64,000 bases of DNA from Rhizobium sp. CG5 (GCF_023701945.1 NZ_JABAEF010000012.1:143922-207921), one strand, 5' to 3'. Counted from the stretch's first letter, positions 6,922 to 16,131 are shown. Notes: generated by a model not told the origin, from the sequence alone. Program-made: numbers and translations.

Positions 6922-8457
6922 TCAGGCGAAATGCCGCTTGCGCGGCTCCACGGCCTGGGTCTCCTCGATGGCCGGCAGGGTCTGCAGCACGCGCTTGGCC
7001 GGCAGGATGGCAATCGCCTCGGTGCCTTCGCGCAGCTTCGACTTCAGCTTGAACTCGCCGCCATGCTTGGCCAGGATGGCCTGGACGATCGGCAGGCCGA
7101 GGCCGGTGCCCTGTTCGGCGCTCTTGATGGCGATCGACCCTTGCCCGAAGGCCGACAGCACGACCGGAATTTCCTTCTCGTCGATTCCAGGCCCGTTGTC
7201 CTTGATCGAGATATATTGCCCGCCGCCGGCGGTCCAGCCGACCTTGACCATGACCTCGCCGCCCTGCGGCGTGAATTTGACCGCATTGGACAAGAGATTG
7301 AGCATCACCTGGCGCATCGATTTCTCGTCGGCCCAGACCGCCGGCAGATCGGGCTCAAGCTGTTCGGAAATCGAGATGTTCTTGGCCTTGGCGCGCAATT
7401 GCACCATGCCGATGCAATCCTCGGCCAGTTCCAGCAGGAAAATGGCGTCTTCGTTCAGATCGTATTTGCCCGCCTCGATGCGCGACAGGTCGAGAATCTC
7501 GTTGATCAGGTTGAGCAGGTGCTGGCCGGAGCGGTGGATATCGCCGGAATATTCCCGGTAGAGCGGATTGTTGAGCGGCCCCAGCACTTCCCCCGCCATG
7601 ACTTCGGAAAAGCCGAGAATGGCGTTGAGCGGCGTGCGCAGCTCATGGGACATTGAGGCCAGGAAGCGGGACTTTGCCATATTGGCCTCCTCGGCGCGGC
7701 GTCGCGCTTCGTCCGACAGCGAATTGGCCACTTCCAGCTCGGCGATCAGGTCGTCCTTTTCGCTCTGGTAGGACAAAAGCTTCAGGTTGGACTGATAGAG
7801 CCGGCCGGTGATGTAGACGAAGAAGATCAGCGAGGTGGTGAACATCGCCGTCAAGCCGATCTCCAGCACGTTTCTGGTGCTGGCGGCCATCAGCAGCAGC
7901 GCCAACACCGTCGGCAGGAAACCGAACAGCACCGCCTGGCGCAGCATCAGATTGGCCATCGCCGTGACCGACAGAACGATCAGCAGGGCAGCGCCCTTGA
8001 AGAATACGAAGGCGTCGGAGCCGCAGGCCGGGCATTCCTTCAGGCAGAACAGCGCCCAGCAGAAACCCATGCAAGCCTGGCCGGCCAGCAGCAAACGCCG
8101 CCACTTCACCGTGCCGCGCGGCGTCATATCGGTTTTGCTGGCCCGCACGGCCAGCATGATCGTCAGGGCATGGATGCTCAGCGTAAACAGCGCCCAGACA
8201 TAATATTGCGGATCGCGGGTAATATGGGCGGCAATGCCGCCAACCAGGATGATCAGGATCGGCATGACCGCTGCACCCTGCAGCGTCGCATTGAGATGCA
8301 TGCCGAGCATTTCGCGATCAAAGGCCGGGGTGCCGGCCTGGCCCGACTGCAGCCGCTCACGCGTCGCGCGAACCGCCTTCGACACGGCCTTGTTGCGATG
8401 GCTGCGCGAACGGTCGACGATGTTCTTATCGGTAGATGTGGAAACGCCTTTACTCAT
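6922..8457 (-). CDS. Membrane sensor histidine kinase
   Basis: 511 residues. The N-terminal half has about six membrane segments (roughly 63-78, 88-104, 121-139, 150-168, 172-190, 201-218) with no recognised sensor domain, then a short coiled coil and a HisKA domain with the phosphoacceptor H271 in SHELRTPLN. The HATPase domain follows (N box NLLSNAVKF, G1 DNGPGID, G2 GTGLGLPI). The H-box style resembles the DivJ/PleC/PdhS group of alphaproteobacterial cell-cycle kinases, but I cannot assign it to one of them. No response regulator is adjacent, so it is an orphan kinase. The ATG at 8457 begins MSKGVSTSTD. Confidence 0.88.
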   Translation of the reverse strand: MSKGVSTSTDKNIVDRSRSHRNKAVSKAVRATRERLQSGQAGTPAFDREMLGMHLNATLQGAAVMPILIILVGGIAAHITRDPQYYVWALFTLSIHALTIMLAVRASKTDMTPRGTVKWRRLLLAGQACMGFCWALFCLKECPACGSDAFVFFKGAALLIVLSVTAMANLMLRQAVLFGFLPTVLALLLMAASTRNVLEIGLTAMFTTSLIFFVYITGRLYQSNLKLLSYQSEKDDLIAELEVANSLSDEARRRAEEANMAKSRFLASMSHELRTPLNAILGFSEVMAGEVLGPLNNPLYREYSGDIHRSGQHLLNLINEILDLSRIEAGKYDLNEDAIFLLELAEDCIGMVQLRAKAKNISISEQLEPDLPAVWADEKSMRQVMLNLLSNAVKFTPQGGEVMVKVGWTAGGGQYISIKDNGPGIDEKEIPVVLSAFGQGSIAIKSAEQGTGLGLPIVQAILAKHGGEFKLKSKLREGTEAIAILPAKRVLQTLPAIEETQAVEPRKRHFA

Positions 8458-8580
8458 AAGCCGATGATATGTTTGCCGCAGTTATGTATAAGCCTATCGG
8501 CCAAGTCTTAAGAAGATACTGTCACGCAAGGATTTGTTTGCCATGATCCCACACGTTTTGTTGGTGAAGAGGGCGGGATT

Positions 8581-9156
8581 GTGACGCGTCTTGTCCGGAT
8601 CCTGCGGGATGCGGTGGTCGGCCTGTCCATGCTCGTGCTGGCACTGCTGATCATCGCCAAGCTCGACAAGGACAACGAGGTCCGCGTTTCGGGTGCCTTC
8701 GACGTGGTGGATGGCGATACGCTGTCATCGGGCGGCGGGCGCCTGAGGCTGAGCGGCATCGATGCGCCGGAACTGACCCAGCTGTGCGGGGACGAGAGCC
8801 GCCACTGGCCCTGTGGGCAATCGTCCCGCCGGGCCCTTTCGGCGCTGATGGGGTCGGCGGCCGTCACCTGTTCCGGTACGGCGCGGGATCGCTACGACCG
8901 CCTTCTGGTCGTCTGCAGGTCCGCAGCAACGGATATCAATGCGCAGATGGTGCTGACCGGCATGGCCGTCGCCTACGGCGCTTACCAGGCCGAGGAGCGC
9001 ATGGCGCGCGACGGGCAGGCGGGGCTGTGGTCCGGCGCCTTCGAGCGGCCGGACGAGTTTCGCCGCCGCCAGGGCCTTGCGGAAGAAGGATTGGCCGGGC
9101 AGGGGCTGGAAAGCCAGGGATTGCTCTCTATCCTGAAAGGTATGCTGCGGTGGTAA
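8581..9156 (+). CDS. Thermonuclease-family (SNase-like) protein with N-terminal membrane anchor
   Basis: 191 residues from a GTG start. A hydrophobic segment at about 10-27 anchors or exports it; the nuclease domain then shows the staphylococcal-nuclease signatures VVDGDTL, LRLSGIDAPE and DRYDRLL. Such enzymes are Ca-dependent sugar-nonspecific nucleases, although many bacterial homologues are uncharacterised. It is divergent from the histidine kinase and followed by the uracil-DNA glycosylase-like gene on the same strand. The C-terminal tail, rich in Gly, Leu and Glu, is not part of the fold. Confidence 0.83.
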   Translation: MTRLVRILRDAVVGLSMLVLALLIIAKLDKDNEVRVSGAFDVVDGDTLSSGGGRLRLSGIDAPELTQLCGDESRHWPCGQSSRRALSALMGSAAVTCSGTARDRYDRLLVVCRSAATDINAQMVLTGMAVAYGAYQAEERMARDGQAGLWSGAFERPDEFRRRQGLAEEGLAGQGLESQGLLSILKGMLRW

Positions 9157-9204
9157 GGTACCGCGTGCATGACCGATGGGATAAAACACTGTGACGGAAG
9201 ATGC

Positions 9205-9846
9205 ATGACCCCGCCTGAGTCTGAAACGATCGACCTGCTGCGCACCACCATTGCCGCCTGCCGCATCTGTCGCGACTGTCCGGCCGGCGGTGTGGACAAG
9301 CGCCTGCCGCATGAGCCGCGGCCGGTGGCGGTCATTTCGGCCACGGCGCGCATCCTGATTGCCGGCCAGGCGCCGGGCAAACGCGTCCATGACAGCGGCC
9401 TGCCGTTCAACGATGCCTCGGGCGACCGGCTGCGGTCATGGCTGGGTGTCGAGCGCGAACAGTTCTACGACCCGGCAAGGTTTGCCATCGTGCCGATGGG
9501 CTTCTGCTTTCCGGGTTATGATGCAAAGGGTCATGACCTGCCGCCGCGCCGCGAATGTGCGCCGGCCTGGCGCCGGCCGGTGCTGGCTGCCATGCCGCAG
9601 GTCGAACTGGTGCTGGCCATCGGCCACTATGCGCAAGGGTATCACCTCGGCGAGCGCTGCCGCCCGACCATGACGGAAACGGTGCGCGGCTGGCGGGATT
9701 ATGTCTTGTCGAATCAGGCCGGACCGAAAGTTCTGCCGCTGCCCCATCCAAGCTGGCGCAATACCGGCTGGCTGAAGAAAAATCCCTGGTTCGAGGCTGA
9801 CGTGCTGCCGCTGCTCAAAAGAGAAGTGGATCGTCTCGTTGGGTGA
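9205..9846 (+). CDS. Uracil-DNA glycosylase family protein
   Basis: 213 residues from the ATG at 9205, which has GGAAG six bases upstream; an in-frame ATG at 9169 is the alternative. It carries the UDG superfamily pattern: motif 1 around IAGQAPGKRVHDSGLPF and motif 2 HPSWRN near the C-terminus. Members remove uracil or other damaged bases from DNA; the substrate of this branch is not established by sequence. Cysteines C19, C22 and C25 near the N-terminus may bind metal, but the full iron-sulfur ligand set of family 4 is not evident. It lies 48 bases after the thermonuclease gene. Confidence 0.8.
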   Translation: MTPPESETIDLLRTTIAACRICRDCPAGGVDKRLPHEPRPVAVISATARILIAGQAPGKRVHDSGLPFNDASGDRLRSWLGVEREQFYDPARFAIVPMGFCFPGYDAKGHDLPPRRECAPAWRRPVLAAMPQVELVLAIGHYAQGYHLGERCRPTMTETVRGWRDYVLSNQAGPKVLPLPHPSWRNTGWLKKNPWFEADVLPLLKREVDRLVG

Positions 9847-9909
9847 AATAATATTCTTCACCTGCGGCATATATCCGATATAACGGAAAAAAATTCGATA
9901 GGACTACGC

Positions 9910-10398
9910 ATGGACCGTCTCGACCGTAAGATATTGCGCATTCTCCAGGAAGATTCGACGCTGGCCGTCGCCGATCTCGCCAAGAAAGTCGGCCTGTCCA
10001 CCACGCCCTGCTGGCGGCGCATCCAGAAGATGGAGGAGGACGGCGTCATCCGCCGCCGCGTCGCCCTTCTCGATCCTGCCAAGGTCAATGCCAAGGTCAC
10101 CGTCTTCGTGTCGATCCGCACCAACAGCCATTCGATCGAATGGCTGAAGCGCTTTTCCGAAGTGGTGGCGGATTTCCCCGAAGTGGTGGAATTCTATCGC
10201 ATGAGCGGCGATGTCGACTATCTCCTGCGGGTCACCGTGCCGGATATCGCCGCCTATGACGCGTTCTACAAGCGCATGATCGCCCGCATCGAAATCCGCG
10301 ACGTCGCGTCGGCGTTCGCGATGGAGCAGATCAAATACACCACCGAACTGCCGCTCGACTACATGCTGCTCGACAACCAGAAGGCCGGCGAGGAATAG
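9910..10398 (+). CDS. Lrp/AsnC family transcriptional regulator
   Basis: 162 residues: an N-terminal winged helix (LDRKILRILQEDSTLAVADLA, with recognition helix STTPCWRRI) and a C-terminal RAM/AsnC ligand-binding domain with the SGDVDYLLRV signature. Such proteins form octamers or dimers that respond to amino acids or related ligands. The ATG at 9910 follows AGGAC. No divergently transcribed target is adjacent, so the regulon is not suggested by context; the gene converges with the AlkD-like gene. Confidence 0.92.
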   Translation: MDRLDRKILRILQEDSTLAVADLAKKVGLSTTPCWRRIQKMEEDGVIRRRVALLDPAKVNAKVTVFVSIRTNSHSIEWLKRFSEVVADFPEVVEFYRMSGDVDYLLRVTVPDIAAYDAFYKRMIARIEIRDVASAFAMEQIKYTTELPLDYMLLDNQKAGEE

Positions 10399-10401
10399 GT
10401 T

Positions 10402-11091
10402 TTACGGCTTGAGACGGGCGAGGATCTTCTCGCTCGTCAGTTCGCGCACCGCATCCTTGCCGATCCAGCGGGCCGTCTTGTCGGCGCTCTGCGCCAGCCT
10501 TTCGGCGAGATCCAGGGCCGGCCCGTGGCAGCGACGATTGCGCTTGCCGATATTGCGCAGCGCCCAGTTGACGGCCTTTTTCACGAAATTGCGCGGGTCG
10601 CCGGAGTGCGCCTCGATCAGCGGCAGGAGGGCCAGCAACACCTCGTCCGGCTCGCTCTTCAGATGCACCGCGGCACCGGCGATCATCGCAAAAGCGGTGC
10701 GCCGAACGAATTCCCGCGGATCGGCGGCAAGGGCCGCAATGAGCGCGCTTTCCAGCCGCGCCTCGACGAACAGGTCCGCTGCCGTGTCGACGATCTCCCA
10801 CGAGTTGAAATCGTCGGCCAGGCGCCGCGCCTCGTCCGGTGTCAGCTTGTTAGGCTCGAAGGTGTAGAGCGCCAGCATGCGCGCCTCGCGCACGCCGCTT
10901 GCCCAGAGTTCAAAGGCACGGCCGTGGTTCTTTTTCACCGCCCTGGCGATCTTCTGAAGGTCCGGATTGGAAATGCCCAGCGCCGTCTCGGTGACGATGC
11001 CGAAGCGGCCCATGCCGACAATAGTGTCCGGGGATCTCAGGCTCTCGAGATGGGCCAGAAGATCGACGGCGCTGGAGGCGGGGCCGATCAT
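10402..11091 (-). CDS. DNA alkylation repair protein, AlkD-like
   Basis: 229 residues starting at the ATG at 11091, which overlaps the stop of the upstream dehydrogenase as ATGA (4 bases). It is helical, with repeats rich in Ala, Leu and Arg resembling the HEAT-like fold of AlkD glycosylases. Characteristic segments are WEIVDTAADL, RRTAFAMIA, and NFVKKAVNWALRNIGKRN. The family excises N3- and N7-alkylated bases. The frame extends upstream to 11547, but that part lies inside the dehydrogenase gene and is rejected. Confidence 0.82.
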   Translation of the reverse strand: MIGPASSAVDLLAHLESLRSPDTIVGMGRFGIVTETALGISNPDLQKIARAVKKNHGRAFELWASGVREARMLALYTFEPNKLTPDEARRLADDFNSWEIVDTAADLFVEARLESALIAALAADPREFVRRTAFAMIAGAAVHLKSEPDEVLLALLPLIEAHSGDPRNFVKKAVNWALRNIGKRNRRCHGPALDLAERLAQSADKTARWIGKDAVRELTSEKILARLKP

Positions 11092-11960
11092 TTCTTCTCC
11101 AGCCGTGCCAGCAGCGACGACGTATCCCAGCGTCTGCCGCCCATCGCCTGGACTTCGCCGTAGAACTGATCGACCAGCGCCGTGAGGGGCAGGGTGGCGC
11201 CGTTGCGGCGGGCTTCGGTGAGTACGATATCGAGATCCTTGCGCATCCAGTCGACGGCAAAGCCGAACTCGTACTGGCCGGCATTCATCGTCTTGTGGCG
11301 GTTTTCCATCTGCCAGGAACCGGCCGCCCCCTTGGAAATCACCTCGATGACCTTTTCGATATCGAGGCCGGCCTTCTTGCCGAAATGCACCGCTTCGGCA
11401 AGGCCCTGGACGACGCCGGCAATGCAGATCTGGTTGACCATTTTTGTCAATTGCCCGGCGCCGGTAGGCCCCATCAGGCCGACCATGCGCGCATAGGCGT
11501 CGATCACCGGCCGTGCCCGTTCGAAGACAGCCTCGTCGCCGCCGCACATCACCGTCAGTACGCCGTTCTCGGCGCCGGCCTGGCCGCCGGAGACCGGCGC
11601 ATCGATGAAGCCGCAGCCCCTGGCTTTGGCTGCCGCATCGAGTTCGCGGGCTACCTCGGCCGAGGCCGTGGTATTGTCGATCAGGATGGCGCCGCTCTTC
11701 ATTCCGGCCAATACGCCGCTGTCGCCAAGCGTCACGGAGCGCAGGTCGTCGTCATTGCCAACGCAGGTGAAGACGAAATCCGCATCGTCTGCCGCCTCGG
11801 CCGGCGTTGCCGCCGCCGTGCCGCCGTGCTGTTTTACCCAGGCTTCGGCCTTGGCGGCGGTGCGGTTGTAGACCGTCAGGTCATGGCCGCCCTTGGCTTT
11901 CAGATGCCCTGCCATGGGGTAACCCATGACGCCCAAACCGATAAATGCGACCTTCGCCAT
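11088..11960 (-). CDS. NAD(P)-dependent beta-hydroxyacid dehydrogenase (3-hydroxyisobutyrate dehydrogenase family)
   Basis: 290 residues from the ATG at 11960, with GGAG upstream; a TTG at 11963 is less likely. The N-terminal Rossmann motif is GLGVMGYPMAG, the substrate loop is DAPVSGG (about 121-127), and the catalytic lysine is K173 in GQLTKMVNQ. These define the HIBADH/tartronate semialdehyde reductase/GLYR family, which reduces or oxidises small beta-hydroxyacids. The exact substrate cannot be told by eye. It is translationally coupled to the AlkD-like gene downstream, an odd functional pairing that may reflect compact packing only. Confidence 0.86.
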   Translation of the reverse strand: MAKVAFIGLGVMGYPMAGHLKAKGGHDLTVYNRTAAKAEAWVKQHGGTAAATPAEAADDADFVFTCVGNDDDLRSVTLGDSGVLAGMKSGAILIDNTTASAEVARELDAAAKARGCGFIDAPVSGGQAGAENGVLTVMCGGDEAVFERARPVIDAYARMVGLMGPTGAGQLTKMVNQICIAGVVQGLAEAVHFGKKAGLDIEKVIEVISKGAAGSWQMENRHKTMNAGQYEFGFAVDWMRKDLDIVLTEARRNGATLPLTALVDQFYGEVQAMGGRRWDTSSLLARLEKK

Positions 11961-12078
11961 CAATCACGCTCCTTATTGAATGCGGGAGAAGACCTAACCG
12001 AAGAACGCCAGCGAGAAAAGGCCTGACCCGTGCGTCCATATGAGGCCGATCGCGGGGCAGGGCGAAGAATGCATCGGC

Positions 12079-12351
12079 TCAACCGGCCGGATCGACCGGT
12101 CCGATTTTCTTGCACAGCCCCATGCCATGGCCGCTCACCTCGGTGAAAACGGCGCCGCCCTCTTCAAGGGCCCGACGCAGCTGGCATTCGGTGGCGCGGT
12201 GCACGTCGTGGCGGCTGCCTTCGTAGTCGCGGATCGTGCTGCGCGACACTTCCGAGCGCCGGGCCAGGTCCTCCTGCGTCCAATCGAGCAGCCCGCGCGC
12301 TGCACGACAGAGGTCGGGCGTCAGAAGAGGTGGTTTAATGGCTTGACCCAT
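12079..12351 (-). CDS. XRE-like helix-turn-helix regulator
   Basis: Small DNA-binding protein: RAARGLLDWTQEDLARRSEVSRSTIRDYE is a Cro/CI-type helix-turn-helix, followed by LRRALEEGGAVF. From ATG 12351 it has 90 residues. An extension to 12396 is open, but homologues recalled begin close to the LTPDLCRAAR stretch. Neither start has a strong ribosome site. It is divergent from the ybaL-like gene, with about 80 bases between starts, so autoregulation or control of the antiporter is possible but not shown. Confidence 0.72.
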   Translation of the reverse strand: MGQAIKPPLLTPDLCRAARGLLDWTQEDLARRSEVSRSTIRDYEGSRHDVHRATECQLRRALEEGGAVFTEVSGHGMGLCKKIGPVDPAG

Positions 12352-12434
12352 CACTGATAACTGCCCATATTGGTCAACATACATCATATTTAGCATTCTT
12401 TGGTGAAAGAATCCAGACGCGGAGAGATTAGATC

Positions 12435-14330
12435 ATGCCTCACGATACCCCGTTGATTTCGACAATTGTCGGTGGTCTCGTGCTGGCGTTTATTTTCGGC
12501 GCCATCGCGCACCGGTTCCGCATGCCGCCGCTGGTCGGCTATCTCGTTGCCGGTATTCTGGTCGGCCCGCATACGCCGGGCTTCGTCGCAGACCAGAGCC
12601 TGGCACCGGAGCTGGCGGAAATCGGCGTCATTCTCTTGATGTTCGGCGTCGGCCTGCATTTCTCCTTGAAGGATCTTCTGTCGGTGCGCGGCATTGCCGT
12701 GCCGGGAGCCGCGGTGCAGATCGGCTTTGCCACGCTGCTCGGCTGGGGCATGGGGGCGATGATGGGCTGGCCGCTCGGCGGCAGCCTGGTGTTCGGCCTT
12801 GCTTTGTCCGTTGCCTCGACGGTCGTTCTTCTGAAAGCCCTGCAGGAGCGGCGGCTGGTGGAAACCGAGCGCGGCAAGATCGCTGTCGGCTGGCTGATCG
12901 TCGAGGACCTGGCCATGGTCCTGGCGCTCGTCCTCATTCCGGCACTGGCCAGCATTGGCGGCGAGGCAAGCCATGCCGACCCGCTGGCGATCTGGGTCGA
13001 GCGCATGCTCGGCCTCGATTTCGGCGTTGGCGGCATCATTGCCGTCACCCTGTTCAAGGTGGCGCTGTTCGTCGGCGTCATGCTGGTGATCGGCGGGCGG
13101 TTCATTCCCTGGACGCTGCATCACATTGCCCATACCGGCTCGCGCGAGCTGTTCCGGCTCGGCGTGCTGGCCATCGCGCTGGGTGTTGCCTTCGGCGCGG
13201 CCAAGCTGTTCGGCGTGTCGCTGGCGCTCGGAGCCTTCTTTGCCGGCATGGTGCTGGCCGAGAGCGAGCTGTCGCACCGCGCCGCACAGGAAAGCCTGCC
13301 GCTGCGCGATGCCTTCGCCGTGCTGTTCTTCGTCTCGGTCGGCATGCTGTTCGATCCGGCCATCGTGCTGACCAATCCGCTGCCGATTCTCGGAACCGTG
13401 TTCATCATCGTGGTCGGCAAATCGATCGCCGCCTTCGTGATCGTCCGGATCTTCGGCAAGAGCGTGTCGACGGCTTTGACGATTTCAGCAAGCCTCGGAC
13501 AGATCGGCGAATTCTCCTTCATCCTCGCCGAACTCGGCGTCGGGCTGAACCTTCTGCCGCAGGAGGGGCGCGATCTCATCCTTGCCGGCGCGATCATCTC
13601 GATCATGCTCAATCCGGTCTTGTTCTATCTCTGCGACCGCCTGGCACCGAAACTCGAAGCGCGGCTGATCCGGGCGCCCGGTGCCGCGGCGGACCCGGCG
13701 GTGGCCGACGCTGCCAAGCCGCAAGCCGCGGCCGGCGCACCGGCATCACAGCCCTTGTCCAACGAGGAGGCCGCCTTCACCTCCGCCGGTGAGGATGGCG
13801 TACTGGCCAGCACCAAGCTCGCCAGCCATTCCGTCGTGGTCGGCTGTGGCCGGGTCGGCAGCCTGGTGGTCGCCAACCTGAAATCCTCCGGCGTGCCCTT
13901 CCTGGTCATCGAAGACTCCGAGAGCCGCGTCGGCGAGTTGATGAAGCAGGGTATCGAGGTCATTGTCGGCAATGCGGCCTCGCCGAGGGTCACCGCCCTT
14001 GCCAATCTGGCGGCCGCCAAGAGCCTGGTGGTCGCCATTCCCAACGCGTTCGAGGCCGGCCATGTGATCGCCAATGCCCGTGCGGTCAATCCCGGCCTGC
14101 TGGTGCTGGCCCGCGCCAGCAACGATGCCGAGATCGAGCATCTGACAAAGATGGGCGCCGATACGGTGATCATGGGCGAGCGCGAAATCGCCTTCGGCAT
14201 GCTGAGCCGCCTGGACCAGATCCACTATTATATGCCGGTCGAGACGGAAGACAGCGAAGAGCCGCCGACAGCCGTCCGCGCCGACACTCCGTTCGATGGA
14301 CCTGCCGACGGCAAACCTGCCGGCGCCTGA
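12435..14330 (+). CDS. ybaL: YbaL-type cation:proton antiporter (CPA2) with RCK domain
   Basis: 631 residues. The N-terminal about 400 residues form a dozen membrane helices, with PLVGYLVAGILVGPHTPGF and AEIGVILLMFGVGLHFSL closely matching E. coli YbaL. A low-complexity Ala/Pro linker follows, then an RCK/TrkA-N nucleotide-binding domain from about residue 466 (VVGCGRVGSLVV). It probably mediates K+ or other monovalent cation efflux in exchange for protons across the inner membrane, gated by the cytoplasmic RCK domain. ATG at 12435. Ion specificity is inferred from the family. Confidence 0.9.
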   Translation: MPHDTPLISTIVGGLVLAFIFGAIAHRFRMPPLVGYLVAGILVGPHTPGFVADQSLAPELAEIGVILLMFGVGLHFSLKDLLSVRGIAVPGAAVQIGFATLLGWGMGAMMGWPLGGSLVFGLALSVASTVVLLKALQERRLVETERGKIAVGWLIVEDLAMVLALVLIPALASIGGEASHADPLAIWVERMLGLDFGVGGIIAVTLFKVALFVGVMLVIGGRFIPWTLHHIAHTGSRELFRLGVLAIALGVAFGAAKLFGVSLALGAFFAGMVLAESELSHRAAQESLPLRDAFAVLFFVSVGMLFDPAIVLTNPLPILGTVFIIVVGKSIAAFVIVRIFGKSVSTALTISASLGQIGEFSFILAELGVGLNLLPQEGRDLILAGAIISIMLNPVLFYLCDRLAPKLEARLIRAPGAAADPAVADAAKPQAAAGAPASQPLSNEEAAFTSAGEDGVLASTKLASHSVVVGCGRVGSLVVANLKSSGVPFLVIEDSESRVGELMKQGIEVIVGNAASPRVTALANLAAAKSLVVAIPNAFEAGHVIANARAVNPGLLVLARASNDAEIEHLTKMGADTVIMGEREIAFGMLSRLDQIHYYMPVETEDSEEPPTAVRADTPFDGPADGKPAGA

Positions 14331-14389
14331 TCGCTCAGCGGAGGCGGGGATCGTCTCAGGCGGACCGTGCCACCTGAGTCATAAGGCGA

Positions 14390-15220
14390 TCAATGGCTGC
14401 TTGGGATCACGCCGGCCCGCGCGATGACCAGATGGCCGGGCGATGGTTCGCCGTCCTGCATGCGCACATTGATCTCGGTCACTTCGACGATCTCGAAACC
14501 CGTGGCGGCAAGGCGTTCCAGGACATAGGCCTTGGAATGGGCAAAGCGCTGGTGCGGTCCGACCATATAGGGCCGGCCGGCCAGGGCCTCGTCCGACAGC
14601 GTCTCGGAGGAGAAGATGAACAGGCCGCCCGTCACCAGGTTTTCGGAGGCTCCGAAGAACAGCGGCTCCAGCGCGCCGAGATAGGGCAGGACGTCGGTGG
14701 CGGTGATCAGGTCGAAGGGCTCGTCGTCATTGTCTTCGAGGAAATCCTCGACTTCGGCCACATAGAGCGTGTCGTAGAGATCCTTCTCATGGGCGATCTC
14801 GATCATGTTTTCCGACAGGTCGATGCCGGTGATATCCTCGACCATGTCGCGCAGCGTGCCGCCGGTCAGGCCGGTGCCGCAGCCCAGGTCGAGCATGCGC
14901 TGGAACGGCCCGAGTTCCAAAGCCTGCAGGCGCTGGCGCACCATGACCGGCACGGCATAGCCCAGCTGCTCGACGAGAATATCCTCGAACGCCTCGGCAT
15001 GCTGGTCGAACAGGGTTTCGACATAGGCATCCGGCGCCTTGGGCGGCGTCTCGCCGCGGCCGAGCGAGGCGATCCTGACCGAGGCGCCGCCATGGTCCTC
15101 AGGGTCCAGCGCCAGAACCTCTTCATAGGCCTTGACGGCCGCGTCGATATCGCCGGACTTTTCCAGCGCCAGCGCGCGGTTATAGGCCTCGGCCAGCGCT
15201 TCTTCGTCGATCTTTGCCAT
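14390..15220 (-). CDS. SAM-dependent methyltransferase with N-terminal TPR segment
   Basis: 276 residues from the ATG at 15220, with GGAAGG nearby; a TTG at 15226 is less likely. Residues about 5-40 form one TPR-like helical pair (AYNRALALEKSGDIDAAVKA). The class I methyltransferase core has motif I MLDLGCGTGLTGG near residue 110, GIDLSENMI, and DVLPYLGAL. The substrate is unknown; similar rhizobial proteins are annotated only as methyltransferases. It lies between the antiporter and the DUF2270 gene, with no operon partner. Confidence 0.83.
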   Translation of the reverse strand: MAKIDEEALAEAYNRALALEKSGDIDAAVKAYEEVLALDPEDHGGASVRIASLGRGETPPKAPDAYVETLFDQHAEAFEDILVEQLGYAVPVMVRQRLQALELGPFQRMLDLGCGTGLTGGTLRDMVEDITGIDLSENMIEIAHEKDLYDTLYVAEVEDFLEDNDDEPFDLITATDVLPYLGALEPLFFGASENLVTGGLFIFSSETLSDEALAGRPYMVGPHQRFAHSKAYVLERLAATGFEIVEVTEINVRMQDGEPSPGHLVIARAGVIPSSH

Positions 15221-15379
15221 ATCCAAACCTTCCGTCGCGATGCGTCCGTCGATTGCCGGCCGTCTCAGCGTCTGGCTCTAATGGCTCGCAAAAGTTTTGG
15301 CAATGACTTGGGGTGCGGAACAGCGGACGTCTGCCATCGTTATGACCTCTGACGAGCCAGTGGCAGGCAGGAGTGGATC

Positions 15380-16102
15380 ATGGTCGAAGAGACGATAATT
15401 TCCGGCATCGAACGGCCCGGCCCGGCCCATTCGCCGGCCCTTCCGGCATCGTCCGCCGAGAAGGCCAATATGATCATCCATTATTATCGCGGTGAGATCG
15501 GCCGGATGATCAGCTGGCGCGACCGCATCGACCGGACCTCCAACTGGGCGATGACCGTGGTCGCCGGCCTTTTGTCCGTCTCCCTGGCAACACCGACCTC
15601 CCATCACGGGGTGGTGCTGTTTGCCATGCTGCTGATCTCGGTCTTCCTGATGATCGAGGCGCGAAGATACCGGTTCTTCGACGTCTACCGGGCAAGGGTG
15701 CGCCAGCTCGAGCGCTATTATTTTGCCCAGGCGCTGAGCCCGCAGGCCGAACTGAACCCCGACTGGGCCCTGGCGATTGCCGTCAGCCTGCGCAACCCGG
15801 TCTTCCTGATGGGCCGCCGCGAGGCGCTGTTCCGTCGGGTCAGGCGCAACTATTGCTGGATGTATCTCATCCTGCTTTTGGCCTGGGGCCTGAAAATCTC
15901 GACGCCAAAACTCCTGCCGGACATGCCCGCCACCGAGACGGTGACCTCCTGGATGGCCATTGTCGACAATGCGGCGCTCGGGCCCGTGCCGGGCTGGCTG
16001 GTGCTGGCCACCATTGGCCTGTTCTATTCAGGCATCCTGGTGGCGGCCATCTACCGCGCACCCGACGACGGCGAATTCGCCCATGGCGAGGTGCATGTCT
16101 GA
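15380..16102 (+). CDS. DUF2270 membrane protein
   Basis: 240 residues. After a short cytoplasmic N-terminus comes the conserved YYRGEIGRMISWRDRIDRTSNWA region, then two close membrane segments (about 58-90). A conserved cytoplasmic stretch EARRYRFFDVYRARVRQLE is followed by C-terminal membrane segments. These match the DUF2270 family, whose function is unknown. ATG at 15380 with GGAG eight bases upstream. It converges with usg. Confidence 0.8.
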   Translation: MVEETIISGIERPGPAHSPALPASSAEKANMIIHYYRGEIGRMISWRDRIDRTSNWAMTVVAGLLSVSLATPTSHHGVVLFAMLLISVFLMIEARRYRFFDVYRARVRQLERYYFAQALSPQAELNPDWALAIAVSLRNPVFLMGRREALFRRVRRNYCWMYLILLLAWGLKISTPKLLPDMPATETVTSWMAIVDNAALGPVPGWLVLATIGLFYSGILVAAIYRAPDDGEFAHGEVHV

Positions 16103-16131
16103 GATTGGGACTGTCCCGCAGATCTTGACCG

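Noticed and set aside
10402..11547. Extended 381-codon version of the AlkD-like gene
   Set aside because: The extra 152 codons overlap the dehydrogenase gene in another frame; the ATGA junction at 11088-11091 gives the natural start.
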